A stretch of 64,000 nucleotides of DNA from the NCBI GenBank assembly GCA_963576735.1, contig OY755175.1, forward strand, positions 3,054,401 to 3,118,400, given 5' to 3'. The first letter of the stretch is position 1. Every line of letters begins with the position of its first letter. This document shows positions 42,741 to 54,685 of the stretch, piece after piece. The position numbers were made by a program, and so were the translations under genes. The notes beneath the pieces were generated by a model. The model was given only the letters and a program-made list of their open reading frames with translations. It was not told the DNA's origin and did no database searches. This DNA comes from Bedellia somnulentella. Taxonomy: Eukaryota > Arthropoda > Insecta > Lepidoptera > Bedelliidae.

Positions 42741-42761
42741 ATACTCGTATCTATTAAACAT

Positions 42762-43067
42762 ACATACATATACTCACGCGGTTAAATCCCATTGGGGTAG
42801 GCAGAGACTATCGATCGCCACTTCGTACGATCCTGGCAAACCTCTCTTTCTTCGTCTACATCCATCAATCTTTTCATACATGCTCTTTTATTCTTCATAC
42901 TTCGGACGCCTGCCTTTTTAATCACACTTTCATGTTGGTCCAAGTGTGTCTTTCGTGGCCTTCCTCTACTAACATTACCTTCCACATTAGCTCTATTGAT
43001 ACCTTTCACCAATTTCCTATCATCCATCCTCTCGATGTGCCCAAACCATCTCAACATTCCTTTTTAT
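42762..43067 (-). mobile_element. LINE-W copy with 14-bp target duplication, 5'-truncated
   Basis: Flanked by TATCTATTAAACAT (42748-42761, 43068-43081). The minus-strand frame from 43057 encodes RWFGHIERMDDRKLVKGINR, GRPRKTHLDQHESVIKKAG and CQDRTKWRSIVSAYPNGI, then stops at TAA inside the 3' hairpin. It ends CGCGTGAGTATATGTATGTA. This copy fixes the true 3' end of the family: almost no 3' UTR and a tetranucleotide tail, as in RTE-clade LINEs (family knowledge; clade is an inference). Confidence 0.85.
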
Positions 43068-43191
43068 TATCTATTAAACATCATTGGTTATTTTATTGCA
43101 GCAGTACATCATGAAGTTGTCTAGTAGAGATTACCCTTTGCTTCTACTTCTACTATTCCGCTTGTTGTATAGATTTTTAAAATATATTCTA

Positions 43192-46186
43192 CTAGCTTTT
43201 TGCCCGCGACTTCGTCCGCGTGGACTACATTTATTGCATCCGGTTTACATCCAAAATTTGAAAACACTATCTCAACTTCGGTTTTTTATATTAATACTAG
43301 CTTTTTGCCCCGCGACTTCGTCCGCGTGGACTTCATTTTTTGCATCCAGTTTACATAATACCAAAATACCGAAACACTATCTCAACTTCTGTTTTTTATA
43401 TTTATAATCCCGCGGGCATTGTAAATGACATAAAGGACATTGAGGCTTTTTAAGTGATTGTTGGGCGATGCAGTTTGTGACCCATCACTAACAACCTTTA
43501 TTAACCTATCTTTTATCAATATATTTCCAAAATTGGATGAAGAATCTCCGAAGCTATGGCTACCCTTTTATGGAATTTATGGTTGTTAGCATATATTCAT
43601 GAATGATTGATAGATGGATTTCATAAATTCAATCGCACCAAGTAATGTAAATGTAAAAAAACTCTATATAAACTTTCATTTGCTATATCAACCCGTTAGG
43701 GGTTGAGTTCCAAAAATTCCTTTTTAATTGTTCATAAGAATCATGAAACAAATATACCAAGTTTTTATGTTCAGAAATGAGAATATCTTTAGTAAGTACA
43801 GATACGGATAGTAGTTTGGCGCTGCGGCGACGGCCCGGTGCTGCCCCCTACACTGACCGTTGGTGATAGTGGGAGAGCTTGCAGCGATTGGTCGGCAATA
43901 TAGGGATGATTAGTGGTGGATCTTCTTCCAAAATAATCGCTAAATTGAAGGGATAGTGCTTGTTATTTTTATATATAGTGTTATTTTAAGCTAACAAAAC
44001 ATTTTTTTACAAAAAGATTGAATTACCTGAGATACGAACCCGGGACGATTGATTCATAATAGTTCTAATTAAATATTCATAGTAGTTAGTTATACCGCTA
44101 CGCCACGGAGACGTTACCGGGGCGGTGTCAAATTTTTATTACGCTTTATTTCATATTAGTCTTACTATTGATAAACAAATTTGTCATTTAAATTGATGAA
44201 ACCCCTTCATCTTTCCAAAATGAACATTAACAAAGTGTCTGATGTGAATTTCATCGATGATAAAAATAATCGCTGCAATATTTTGAGCCATATATGAGTT
44301 AAGGTTTTTTGATGTTCCTATGAGAACTCTTGCGGATTCCTTAGTTTCAAGGAATCGTCGTCGTTTCATTTAGCTTCTAAATTTACATGTTACTCGTAAT
44401 ATTCGTTTGCAATATAAGTAGATGTAAAAAAAAAAGTATACGATAAAAAAATAGTACATCATCCCTCGGGAGTTCCTTATTTTTGGGGATGCATTACCGT
44501 ACCATTAAGCTTCTAAATTTTGATTTTTATATTAGTTTACAATATTTTACGTTGTTTTAAACGATGCACATGCACAGCGCCATCTCCAATGCATTTAGTA
44601 AGCAAACAATATTTTTGATTTCCCATGGGAACATATTTTTTCCGGGATAAAAAGTACCCTATTATTTAATTTAGACTTTTTACTACACGCCTGAAAAATT
44701 TCAAAGCAATCGGTTCAGTATTTACGGCGTGAAAGCGGAACAAACAAACAAACAAACTCACTTTCCCATTTATAATATTAGTATGGATATTCCCGCGGGC
44801 GTCATAAAGGACATAAAGGACATTGAGGCTTTTAAAGTGATTGTTGGGCGATGCAAATGGTGACATGTGGTCACTAACAACTTTTATTTAACTATCTTTT
44901 CCACAATATATTTCCAAAAGTAGATGAAGTATTACTGAATTACTATCTCTGAAGCTATGGCCACCCTTTTATGGAATTTATGGCCATTAGTATATACTCA
45001 TAAATGATTGATAGATGAATTTCATAAATTCAATTGCAACACACTAAACTTTCATTTGCTATATCAACCCCTTAGGGGTTGAGTTCCAAAAATTTCCTTT
45101 TTAATTGTTCATAAAAAAAATATGAAACAAACAATTTTTTACCAAGTTTCTATGTTCAGAAATGAGAATATCTTTAGTAAGTACAAATACGGATAGTAGT
45201 TTTACGTTTTACGGCCCGGTGCTGCCCCCTACACTGACCTTTGGTAAAAGTGAAGCGATTGTTCGGGAATATGGGGAAGGTTAGTGATGGATCTCCATCC
45301 TAAAAAATCGCTGGTATGAAGGGATAGTGCTTGCTATTATTATATGTATTGCTATTCTAAGCTAACAAAATAAAAATAATAATTACAAGAAGCTTGAATC
45401 ATCGTAGATACGAACACGGGACGATTGATTCATAATAGTTCTAATTAAATATTCATAGTAGTTAGTTATACCGCTACACCAAGAGAACGTTACCGGCAGC
45501 GGTGTCAAATTTTTATTACGCTATATTTTATATGAGTCTTACTATTGACAAACTAATTTGTCATTAAAATGTACATTTATTTTGATGAAAATGGATGAAA
45601 CCCCTTAATCTTTCCAAAATGACCATCAACAAAGAGTCTGATGTGAAGTCCATCGATGAAAAAAATAAAATAGATGCAATATGTTGAGCCATATATGAGT
45701 TTAGGGTTTTTTGATGCTCCTATGGGAACCCTTGCGCATTCATCATTTTCGAGGAATCATCGTCGTATCATTTAGCTTCTAAATTTACATGTTTTTATTC
45801 GTTTGCAATATATAAGTAGACGTAAAAAAACTGTTAAGACGATAAAACAAATAATACATCAACCCTCAGGAATTCCTCATTTTCGGAGATTCATTATCGT
45901 ATCATTTAGCTTCTAAATTTACATGTTTATATTAGTTTGCAATAAATTACTTTGTTTTAAGCGACACACAGCGCCATCTTAAATCCATCCAGCAAGCAAA
46001 CAATATTTTTGTTTTCCCTCGAGAACATATTTGTTCGGGATTTAAATTACCCTATTATTTAATCCAAGCTTTTATCTAAACGTCTGCAAAATTTCAAAGC
46101 AATCGGTTCAGTAGTTACGGCGTGAAAGCGAAGCAAATAAACAACTACAAGCAAACTCACTTTCCGATTTATAATATTAGTATGGA
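43192..46186 (-). mobile_element. Outer Helitron (1,505 bp net) split by a second Helitron
   Basis: Minus-strand 5' end TCCATACTAATATTATAAAT at 46186. The 3' end ...GCGGGCAAAAAGCTAG finishes at 43192, between A and T. Its two parts are 46186-44788 and 43297-43192. It carries a tRNA-like segment (45405-45500, B box GTTCGTATC-type) and a decayed SINE-2 (44825-45010). Confidence 0.75.
43298..44787 (-). mobile_element. Inner Helitron (1,490 bp), nested in a close relative
   Basis: 5' end TCCATACTAATATTATAAAT at 44787, 3' end CTAG at 43298, between A (complement of 44788) and T (complement of 43297). Same internal order as the outer element: SINE-2 relic 43440-43610, GCTGCCCCCTACACTGACC block, and tRNA-like segment 44030-44110 with CGAACCCGGGACGATTGATT. 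Confidence 0.8.
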
Positions 46187-46199
46187 TAATATATAACAG

Positions 46200-46750
46200 A
46201 TATGTATATATTTTTTTATTTTAAATTGTGCAATAATGGGCTTTCATTTCTTTGTACAAAGAATAATAATTTCACTGTAGCTTATGTGACACAAGAGTAA
46301 CCTACATAATTTTAAAAGACTCTATAAAACTTTGTCGCTTCGCTCGGATCGGAAACTCTACTCGATACTTCTTTCTTGTTCTTGTCTCAATATCGCGTAG
46401 AAAATGGAACTGCATTTTATAACACGTCCTTAAAGACAGTATCGAGAAAAGTGAATTTCTCTACAATTTCATTGAGCGTATTTGTTATACACATTTATAT
46501 ACAACCCTGTTATACACACCACCTATATAATAAATATGGGGTAGTGTATTTGTACAAAGCTATGAAAAGCCTGCCCTATATCACTTAAATATCAGCCATT
46601 AGGAGGAACATAACCTTACACCAACTAAGATTATGTTAGTGCCAATAACCTTGCCTTATCCAGTAAATAGATATGCAGTAAGTTCCACCCCGAGCTTTTA
46701 ATACCAATGTTTATTTCTGAATTTCTAATCACTAAATATTCTTGATAAAT
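46200..46750. other. Non-coding stretch
   Basis: AT-rich. A 70-codon plus-strand frame at 46376-46588 has no recognisable domain and I do not call it a gene. Confidence 0.4.
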
Positions 46751-46751
46751 C

Positions 46752-46838
46752 ATACATACATACATATACTCACGGCTAAAAATCCCTCGAAGGGGTAACC
46801 AGAGCTAAGGAAATTGAAATTCCTCAGCCACTTTCGAT
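46752..46838 (-). mobile_element. SINE-2 3' part, cut by SINE-1
   Basis: CATACATACATACATATACT, CACGGCTAAAAATCCC, CCTCAGCCACTTTCG, then an abrupt switch to SINE-1. Confidence 0.65.
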
Positions 46839-46915
46839 CCTCGCTACTGTCGAAACTTTTCTTTCCTTCATTTATTAGTAATAATCCCCACGTGAGGTTT
46901 TCATGAACAAAATCA
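46838..46915 (+). mobile_element. SINE-1 3' part
   Basis: TACTGTCGAAACTTTTCTTTCC, TTTATTAGTAATAATCCCCA, CGTGAGGTTTTCATGAAC. Confidence 0.55.
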
Positions 46916-48015
46916 TTCTAATTATTTGTATACATGTGTACCTTGTGTAAAATATGAGTAAATTTTTATCTAACGGACTGCCGCAGAAGGTTCGAAATAC
47001 CTGGTTTATACAAGTTGAAAGTCAGTGTAAGTGCTGTGTATAAAATTATAATTTTATTCATTCACTCTCTTTATACTCTCGGTAGATGGCTGTAGTGAAC
47101 AAGGCTTGTGAGAAAAGCGTATGTCACCAGCTAAGCAGAACGCTTTAAGCACGCTTCAGTGTGTACTACATCATTAGTGCCGACTACAGGAAGGTTGCTA
47201 ATTGGGTTGTGCTCTCCCTTACCTGCGTTGTGTTTGTCAAGGGGGCCTCACTACCGTACAGTTGTTTAATAGTTTTGGTGAGTTGTGTGTTTAAATGTGG
47301 GACTGTTTGATAATAAGACTTTTATTAAATAACACCGTTTTTATTCTGCTACAGTAATTATCTTGTTTTCATTTCACTTAAATTCATAATATTTATCGTA
47401 CAAAATTGAATATTTCTAACTGTGGTGACACACGATATATTAACTTCGAAAAGAGATTTGTAAAGATCATGGCTATTCATTATTTTTCCTTTATGGAGTT
47501 CAAACGAATCACTTATTTAAGAACACTTTTCTGTAAAACGCTTTTGATGAACATACATTTAAAAGATATTTTCTTTTCTCACACGTATTTGCAGCACGTA
47601 TTTGTTCTTATTGAAAACTTAAATCTTTCTACTTGAGAGATAGTATTGTATTGTACAATAGCTTAGAACATTAGTTAAGCACATTTCAAATATTCTGATC
47701 ATCCTTTCAAGAAAGCCGTTTTATATGACTGAAAAAAAATTAAAAAAGATTTAATGTACTCGGCCTTTTTTGTATGAAGTCTAAGGATAATGTTAATTAA
47801 AAGAAAAATTTGTTAAAACTTTATCTCTCTTTAAAAAATATAGTTTCCGAAGCGCTCATACAAATAGAAAATGCTTTCCGTAGTTTTCTTTTATCTTAAT
47901 CGATGTTATGAAACAAGAAAAACATTTTCCTTTGCAGTGAAAGTTCTACTTTTTTACAGCAAAAAACTTAGTTATCAAGATTGTTTTAGATTTGTACGGG
48001 ATTCTGTATACTACT
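46916..48015. other. Non-coding stretch
   Basis: A less AT-rich part at 47080-47260 (GTAGATGGCTGTAGTGAACA and following) is unexplained. The 76-codon frame at 47406-47636 has no recognisable domain. No repeat family recognised. Confidence 0.35.
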
Positions 48016-48019
48016 GATG

Positions 48020-48325
48020 TATTAATTAAAAAGATAGAAAAAGGAATGTTGAGGTGGTTTGGGCACAAAGAGAGGATGGGTGATAGTAAATTGGTGAAAA
48101 TAATCTATAAAGTCAATGTGAATGAAAGGCAATGTTAGTAGCGGAGGACCTTAGAGGTTTCATTTGGACCAAATGGAGAATGTGCTCAAAAAAGCAGGTG
48201 TCCGAAGAATTAAGAATAAAAGAGCATGCACGAAAAGATTGATGGATGTGAACGAAGCTAGAGATTTGCCAGGATCTTACAAAGTGGCGATCGATAGTCT
48301 CTGCCTACCTTAATGGGAACTAATA
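48020..48325 (+). mobile_element. LINE-W C-terminal fragment
   Basis: GGAATGTTGAGGTGGTTTGG, AAGCAGGTGTCCGAAG, AAAAGATTGATGGATGTGAA, GCGATCGATAGTCTCTGCCT, ACCTTAATGGGAACTAA. Frameshifted. The hairpin is partly kept. Confidence 0.75.
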
Positions 48326-48439
48326 AAATATTTTATGGACAAAATTTTAAAGGGGTTTTTATAAAACTGGAACAAATGAAATATAGTATTTTGTCGAGTG
48401 CAAGAATTATTCTGATACAAATATTTTCATGCCGCGCAA

Positions 48440-48545
48440 GGGTAGGATCCTAAAAAGGGGTAGCTTGGGACCCAGATTTAAATTCCTCAGTCATTCATCA
48501 AACTATCGTAAGTGATGTATCGCCCAACAATAATTTAAATAACCC
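48440..48545 (-). mobile_element. Degenerate SINE-2
   Basis: GGATCCTAAAAAGGGGTAGC, TAAATTCCTCAGTCATTC, GTGATGTATCGCCCAACA. Confidence 0.4.
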
Positions 48546-51185
48546 AAGTTTTTTTATGTTATTTTCAGTCAAAACATGTAGTTTATCAAAAAAAGAAATA
48601 AAAACAAAAGCTGTACGATTTTTTTATGTTTGTTCACGTTTATTGGTTTTCGTCAAATAATTGATTTTGAGAAACATTTTCTCAATGTAAATAGTTTAAG
48701 AAGATAAAAGGTTCCTGATTTCTACAGCATTTAAAAATATCTTGCAACTGTTGTTATATTACAGTGGATTTTATTCAAAGGTTTAATACTCAATCCTGAA
48801 TGTCTGGTTTCGAGGTGTTTTGGTATTAATTATATCATATTTATACTTTATTTTGCTTAATTGAAATAACAACAAAATTCAATGTGGTTCTTGTTTTCCG
48901 GCTTTAATGTAACCTTTGAAAATCAGGTATCCCTTTTTTAGTCTAAGGGTTACCACGTTCGCACATAATTTGGAGGTTTCAAAAAGTCAGTTTGTGATAT
49001 TCAACCAAATCAAGTAGAATATTGAAAGCTGAATCTGTGTTTTGGAGTCATGTCGGTCCCAGTTATGATGCGGGTTGAAAGACTATATCAAAGTATGGCC
49101 TTTTCAAAGTTGACTTGCTTCTCTGAGAATTTGCAAATAATTCGGTATGCTAAGTTTTTTTTTGGTATTTATTAAATATTTTTATTCGATAGCAAACACA
49201 AAAATAAAAAAACTGATTTGAATATTTTTCATTTAAAATGAGTAATTGCAAAGTTATGATTTTTTAAAGATTGTTCAACTTTTGTACTTAATGACGTCAT
49301 CGATTGAAAATATCACGTAGCGACATGCAAATAAAGCGAAATGTTTGGTATAAATGTTGCTAATTGCAAAATATTTCACGAATTTGTGATCCCAAATGAA
49401 ATTATTACGATATTATACTAAACAAATCTATGATTTTCGATGTTTTATTAATAAACTGCAGGAACGAATGTCTTTGACATAACGCTGAAGGTCAAATACT
49501 GTTACAGTTTTTTGCTAAAATAACGGTCATCTTAGCTCTGTTTGATTTAATTTCAAGAAAATATGTTTTAAAAACATAATATCTCGAAATGGTTTCGTAA
49601 TCAGCACCACTTTTGTAAAACTTTGCATACCGAATTGCAACATGAAAGCTTCTTTCAATTGTGCTGTTTTATGACAAGAAAATGTACAAATACACTCTAA
49701 GACTACTCGGACTATTGGGAACTAATGGTGCTAGTTTTTTTATAAACTTCTTTATTCTGTAATCATTCGCTGAAAACGCAATAGAACTATTTCTAAAAGA
49801 ATTTTTCTCAATGCGTCTTCGCCTTGTAAAATAATCACTTAACTAGGCATATTTTGCTAGTGACTAATGGATCAAACCAAACATTTATCATCTTTTGTTC
49901 TCTCACAAGTTGAATGTCGTGAACAATTTACTGCAAAAACGAACAAATTCTAAAGTGTTAGGATTAACCATTAGTTAACGTTAGGTATATTGTGGGCAAT
50001 GTAAAGTTTTGGTAGCCACAAACTATTGAAAGGATAGATTTATCAGCGCATATTCAAGAAATTTTCCGTCGTATTATGGTTGGCTTATTACATCACTGTT
50101 CCATCTCTTTATAAGTGTTACTTAATGGTGAATAAGTTAGAAAATATTTATGTTTAAACAGTTGACTATGTTTCGTCTATTGATTAGAAGACTCCCTTTT
50201 AGGGTTGGAAATAGCGGGTTAGGTCTGTATTGTACTTTTTAGGGCTAATTGTGTAGTATGGCTACGACACTATACGTTCATCACACGTAGTAGTGATCTC
50301 AAAAATCATCCTATGATGCCCATCTTTCGAGGGTGACCTCGTTAAAACGTAAGCACTACACATTAGCTATATTAATGTGACGTATGTTCTACGTTTATTA
50401 TACCCTAGTTTAGTAAGTTAAATCAGGATAACAGGTGTCAGCATAATTCGAAATTGGAAGGAGGATTATACTCAAGTTTAAGTAATATATAAAGCCCATT
50501 TAATCCTAAAACAAATCAGTTTAAATTCAACTACAAAACCAAGAGTTTACTTCATTCCTCAAGCATCCGATACTTCACTTGATCAGTGTGCTATTCAGCC
50601 CGTTGAAAGCATGACTCGGAAACCAACTGCGTAATAGGCCTTCCATAACTCACAATTACCTTTCTTCTGCAATACCCCTTTCAATATTTTTATAAGTGAT
50701 ATTGTAAGAATACGCCTTTAGGACCTATCGCCAATGAAATTTTGAATAAGCATCTGCTCTCAAATCATTGAACCTTAATTACTTTTATTACAATAAAAGC
50801 GTAAACGGATGCGTTGACATATTAAAATCATTTACAATCAAACTAAAAGAAATGGTAATATAGAAAAATGAACAATATGGAAAACTTTTTGGAATCGAAA
50901 TTGAAAAACTTTTGATATAAACTTGAGTGCAGAACTTTGAACATAAGCAGTTTTGTGAAAGGGTTGAAAACTTGTAATAATGGGATGCAAAGACGTCATC
51001 CGAAAATAGATAAAATTTTCAATATGTGTACAGAGGCATATGACTACAGTGGAAACATCTAAGAACTTTTGGATTTGAAAAAGGTGTGAAGTTTGAATAG
51101 CTTGAAACTTAAAAAGTTTTGTGGTATGTAAGCAGTTACTGTTTAAAATAACAATTTAACCACTTTAATTTTAGTAATATAAACA
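48546..51185. other. Non-coding stretch, few repeats
   Basis: About 2.6 kb of unique AT-rich DNA with no open frame of note and no repeat family I recognise. It is the longest interval of the right half without a recognised transposon. Confidence 0.4.
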
Positions 51186-51189
51186 TTAA

Positions 51190-51475
51190 CCATGATAGTT
51201 CAGTGAAGAAGCTAGCCCCCTATAGTGCAAGGAGGCGTTGGTTCAAATCTCGAGTTGGGCCACCAGTATGTCTATCTAAAGTCATATGTTTTATCAATTC
51301 ATCCTGCTGAGGGAAAAAAACGTTAGGAAACCTACCTACTACAAAAATCTAAATAACTAAGTTGAACTAAATCGTACATTTATGTCACGGACACGTTACA
51401 AAAATGTCACATGTAATTCCGAAGTTTTATTACCTCTGCCAACTTGTCGGGGGATATACGGCTTGGAAGTGTGTT
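51190..51475 (+). mobile_element. SINE-T copy, diverged
   Basis: ATGATAGTTCAGTGAAGAAG, GGTTCAAATCTCGAGTTGGG, CACATGTAATTCCGAAGT, TACCTCTGCCAACTTGTCGG, GGATATACGGCTTGGAAG. 51476-52515 beyond it is unique AT-rich DNA. Confidence 0.65.
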
Positions 51476-52527
51476 AGGTTATATAAACAACCTCAAAATT
51501 TATTTCTTTAATATGTTAAGCTCTAAATTATTGCTTGTTGGCCTGTTGAGATCTATGGCTATTGAGATAATTATGTACAAAAATGTACTTTCCTGTACTA
51601 ACAAGTAAGGCAGCAAGAGCTTTTGAACATAAATCAAGTTTCTTTACACACTTAAAAGAAAAAACCTTCACGGCTTAAGCCTTTAACCTTAAGGCTATGG
51701 AAAGCTGTATAACCTAGTTATAGTAATACAAGCAGTGTATAAAACTGCTGAAATTTTATCCTAACTTTGTAAAAAGTCGCATACACGAGTACTTTTGAAA
51801 CTATTCGAACCGCAAATTCGATCAGTAGGCAATATCTCAAATTGATTTACCAAGGAGGCCGAGAGCCGCGGCCCACCTATTTTATGGATGATTTCCTCTC
51901 TAGCTAACAAACCTTCTTTATTGAAGATATAGAAAGAATATTACAAAAAAAGCGATTATAATGGCACATTTATGAGCTTTCTGAACGGAGAATATTACCA
52001 GTAAGTTTGACTTATATTTTTTTGATTTAAATTTTTCTTGTTATTGAGTTCGGATAAAGATAAAGTGAGTCAAGTGAAGAGCATAATAAGGAGAAAAAAC
52101 TAGTTAATATCACATTTTCTGTACTTGTTATTCTTTTATTATTGTAATAACTTAAATTTTATTAATTTAAAAAAAAGATATAGCTTGTCAACGAATATAT
52201 TAAGGTTAATATTTTTTGCTATCTAAAGTGAACGAGATCGAATCATCGACACATATTCAGGTCAGCAGTTCTGAACACATTTCACACAGATCTTTTAAAT
52301 CTCAATGATTTCCGTTTTTATGCAATTCGCTGGAAATTTCATATATAGAGCTACCGTTGAGTTTTACTTTACCAAACAAGCGCTTCACTGTGTACGCGTA
52401 CGAATCAAATTACTTTTATGTCAGTTCCAAAAATGAATTTTAAAATCCGATTCATGCATTTCAGTGAAGTCACAGCTTAGATACTGTACAACCACAGTGA
52501 ATTTTTCTTTCAAATATTCAATTCAAA

Positions 52528-52767
52528 TGCTGTGTAGTGTCGGCTTAGAATAGCACTACCCCACATTTCTTCCGGTGGGTGTACGTAAGAGGCGACTAAC
52601 GGTATTGGGGCTTTTAGGGGATGTTTGGGCGATGCGGTTGGAGACCCATCACCAACAACCTTTATTTCACCATCTTTTTCCCGCGCAACTTACAAAAGTG
52701 GCTGAGGATTTCTTTTAATTCCCTAGCTCTGGTTACCCCTTCAAGGGATTTATAGCCGTGAGTATGT
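52528..52767 (+). mobile_element. SINE-2 copy, intact, 12-bp target duplication
   Basis: 240 bp between ATTCAATTCAAA repeats (52516-52527, 52768-52779). It runs from TGCTGTGTAGTGTCGGC to ATAGCCGTGAGTATGT and so defines the element ends. GCGGTTGGAGACCC (about 52635) resembles a pol III B box. Confidence 0.85.
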
Positions 52768-52779
52768 ATTCAATTCAAA

Positions 52780-54085
52780 AATGCTTCAATCGTGTTTGCC
52801 ACAATTTTTTCATCAATACCGAGTGAAATACAAGGAAGGCACATTATAATTTTTTTTTTCGTAATTATAATAATTTAAAAATTACACATTGTCGACTATC
52901 GACTCTTGCTAGTTTTTCAAATTCATTTTATTTTAATTTTATTTGCAGTTCTTCTAACTGCTTACTTAAATATAACTAATTTTATTTATTTTTATTGTAC
53001 AAAACATCATTAAACTTCACAATACTACTCAAATATTCTGATAAACAGCATATAATATACCGCTATCAAAGTTCGTATTCTGCCTCCACTCAGTCTCATA
53101 TTTATTAGTTTGGGAACATCTCACTTTGAGCAAAGTAATAACATATTCTCGAGTTTAATAAAGTGACTTGCCAAGTGAAAAGAGAATGTGTAACCAAAAT
53201 TGTAATCCTGTGCTGTGCATGTAATGAAAGATTATAAGAATATTCTTATGTAATAGTAATATCGAATGATATCATTACATTGAATATGATTGGTAGATAG
53301 CTCAGAAGAAGAATTTTTGGTATTTTTTTTATTCAATCGTAATATTTGATCACGTTTTTGTGACTTAGTTTGTTTCACAAATAATTACTATTAATTTCAT
53401 CAAAGATTTATAAAAAGACAAAATGGATTTAGTAGGCGCGAGGTTCAAACCCAACTGTTTTAAAACGGTGATCTTTGCACTGAGCACTGAAAACTTAATA
53501 AAATGGAGAGGTATATAAATTTCCAAGTGTTTCGAACTAGAAATTTACTGTGCGAAGCTTTCTGTTCTGTTTATTTAACGTTAGAATTTAAGCTTTATTT
53601 GTTTTCTAGTACTAGTTTATACGTTTTCGCCGTTAGTTTATGTTAAGCTACAAAATATTTTACCCTAACTTATTTTCAGTTCTAGTTTTCAACATGTTGC
53701 TACTGCGTTTTCTATCAACAATGCTCTGTGAATACAAATTATGTGCGTTTAACTAAAACTAGGATTTTAACCGGCCTTAAGAGTTTATTAGCCAAACACT
53801 AGAAACAAAAACTTAGTTATTTTGCCGTGTTTTGTCTGTCCATATGTTATTTCTTACTTGGTACTTCAAACTTATTAATGGTAAATAATGAAAACCGTAA
53901 AATGCTTCTATAATTTGTTTAAAATTTAACAAAAGTATACTGATTAGTTTTTTAAGGATCTAAACTTAAATTTTCTATTTTATACAAACACTATTAAAAA
54001 GAATTAGTTTTCAAGTTGCCGGCTTATTATTGTACCCACTAAACTGCCTTTATGTATAATGTGATTTATATAATAACTTTATTAT
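52780..54085. other. Non-coding stretch
   Basis: Unique AT-rich DNA. GGCGCGAGGTTCAAACCC near 53437 resembles a lone B box but has no matching SINE body. Confidence 0.35.
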
Positions 54086-54087
54086 AT

Positions 54088-54190
54088 GGCGACGTGGTTG
54101 GGGGTCACCAACCTTAAGCAATAAATAAATAAATTATTTATTACACATTTGTGTCTCACCTAATTTTCAAAAGGGACTGAGAATCTTTTT
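54088..54190 (+). mobile_element. SINE-2 middle fragment, degenerate
   Basis: GGCGACGTGGTTGGGGGTCA, CCAACCTTAAGCAATAAAT, TTTCAAAAGGGACTGAGAAT. Confidence 0.35.
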
Positions 54191-54264
54191 TGATGAATTT
54201 ATTCTTTACTTGGTCCAGCGAGTTGGACTATGACCGAAGGTGACTGGTTAAATTGTATATATCC

Positions 54265-54550
54265 TTTGTAACAGTGACAGTTTAGTGTGGGAATAACCAC
54301 CTATCATAAAGAGGCGTGCGTGGGTTAAGAGTTAGGTCTGTCTAGTTGTTTACGGTGAGAGTTAATATCGTGAGGAAACCCGCTTTGCTAAGTTGTACAT
54401 ACGTATTTATAAAACAACGATATGCTCGCCCCCTTACAAGTAAATATAATTTTCAAGAAAACTAAGTGACAATAATTTCACCTAATGTCATCAAAATTCA
54501 TCATTATTATTACCTCTGTCTGGCGATATGCGGCGTGAAAGCTTGGGTTT
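54265..54550 (+). mobile_element. SINE-T copy, diverged
   Basis: TTTAGTGTGGGAATAACCAC, TTTACGGTGAGAGTTAATAT, CGTGAGGAAACCCGCTTTGC, TTACCTCTGTCTGGCGATAT, GCGGCGTGAAAGCTTGG. Confidence 0.55.
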
Positions 54551-54574
54551 TAAGAGTCTGATGAACCTCATTTA

Positions 54575-54672
54575 TGTCAATATCCTTTTCTACCCGCGGG
54601 TGTCGTGTGAGGTGTGTGTCGTTTTAAGTGGTTTTTGGAAGATGCGGTTCAAGAACCATCACCAACTATACT
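54575..54672 (+). mobile_element. Older SINE-2, split by a younger one
   Basis: TTTTCTACCCGCGGGTGTCG, GTGTCGTTTTAAGTGG, GATGCGGTTCAAGAACC. It continues after the insertion at 54954 (CTTCTCCCCTATCAACTTTT). Confidence 0.6.
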
Positions 54673-54685
54673 TTATTACTACAAT

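Noticed and set aside
43188..46186. Simple tandem duplication of a ~1.4-kb unit
   Set aside because: Both pairs of Helitron ends are in place between A and T, and the outer element reads through when the inner one is removed, so nesting explains it better.
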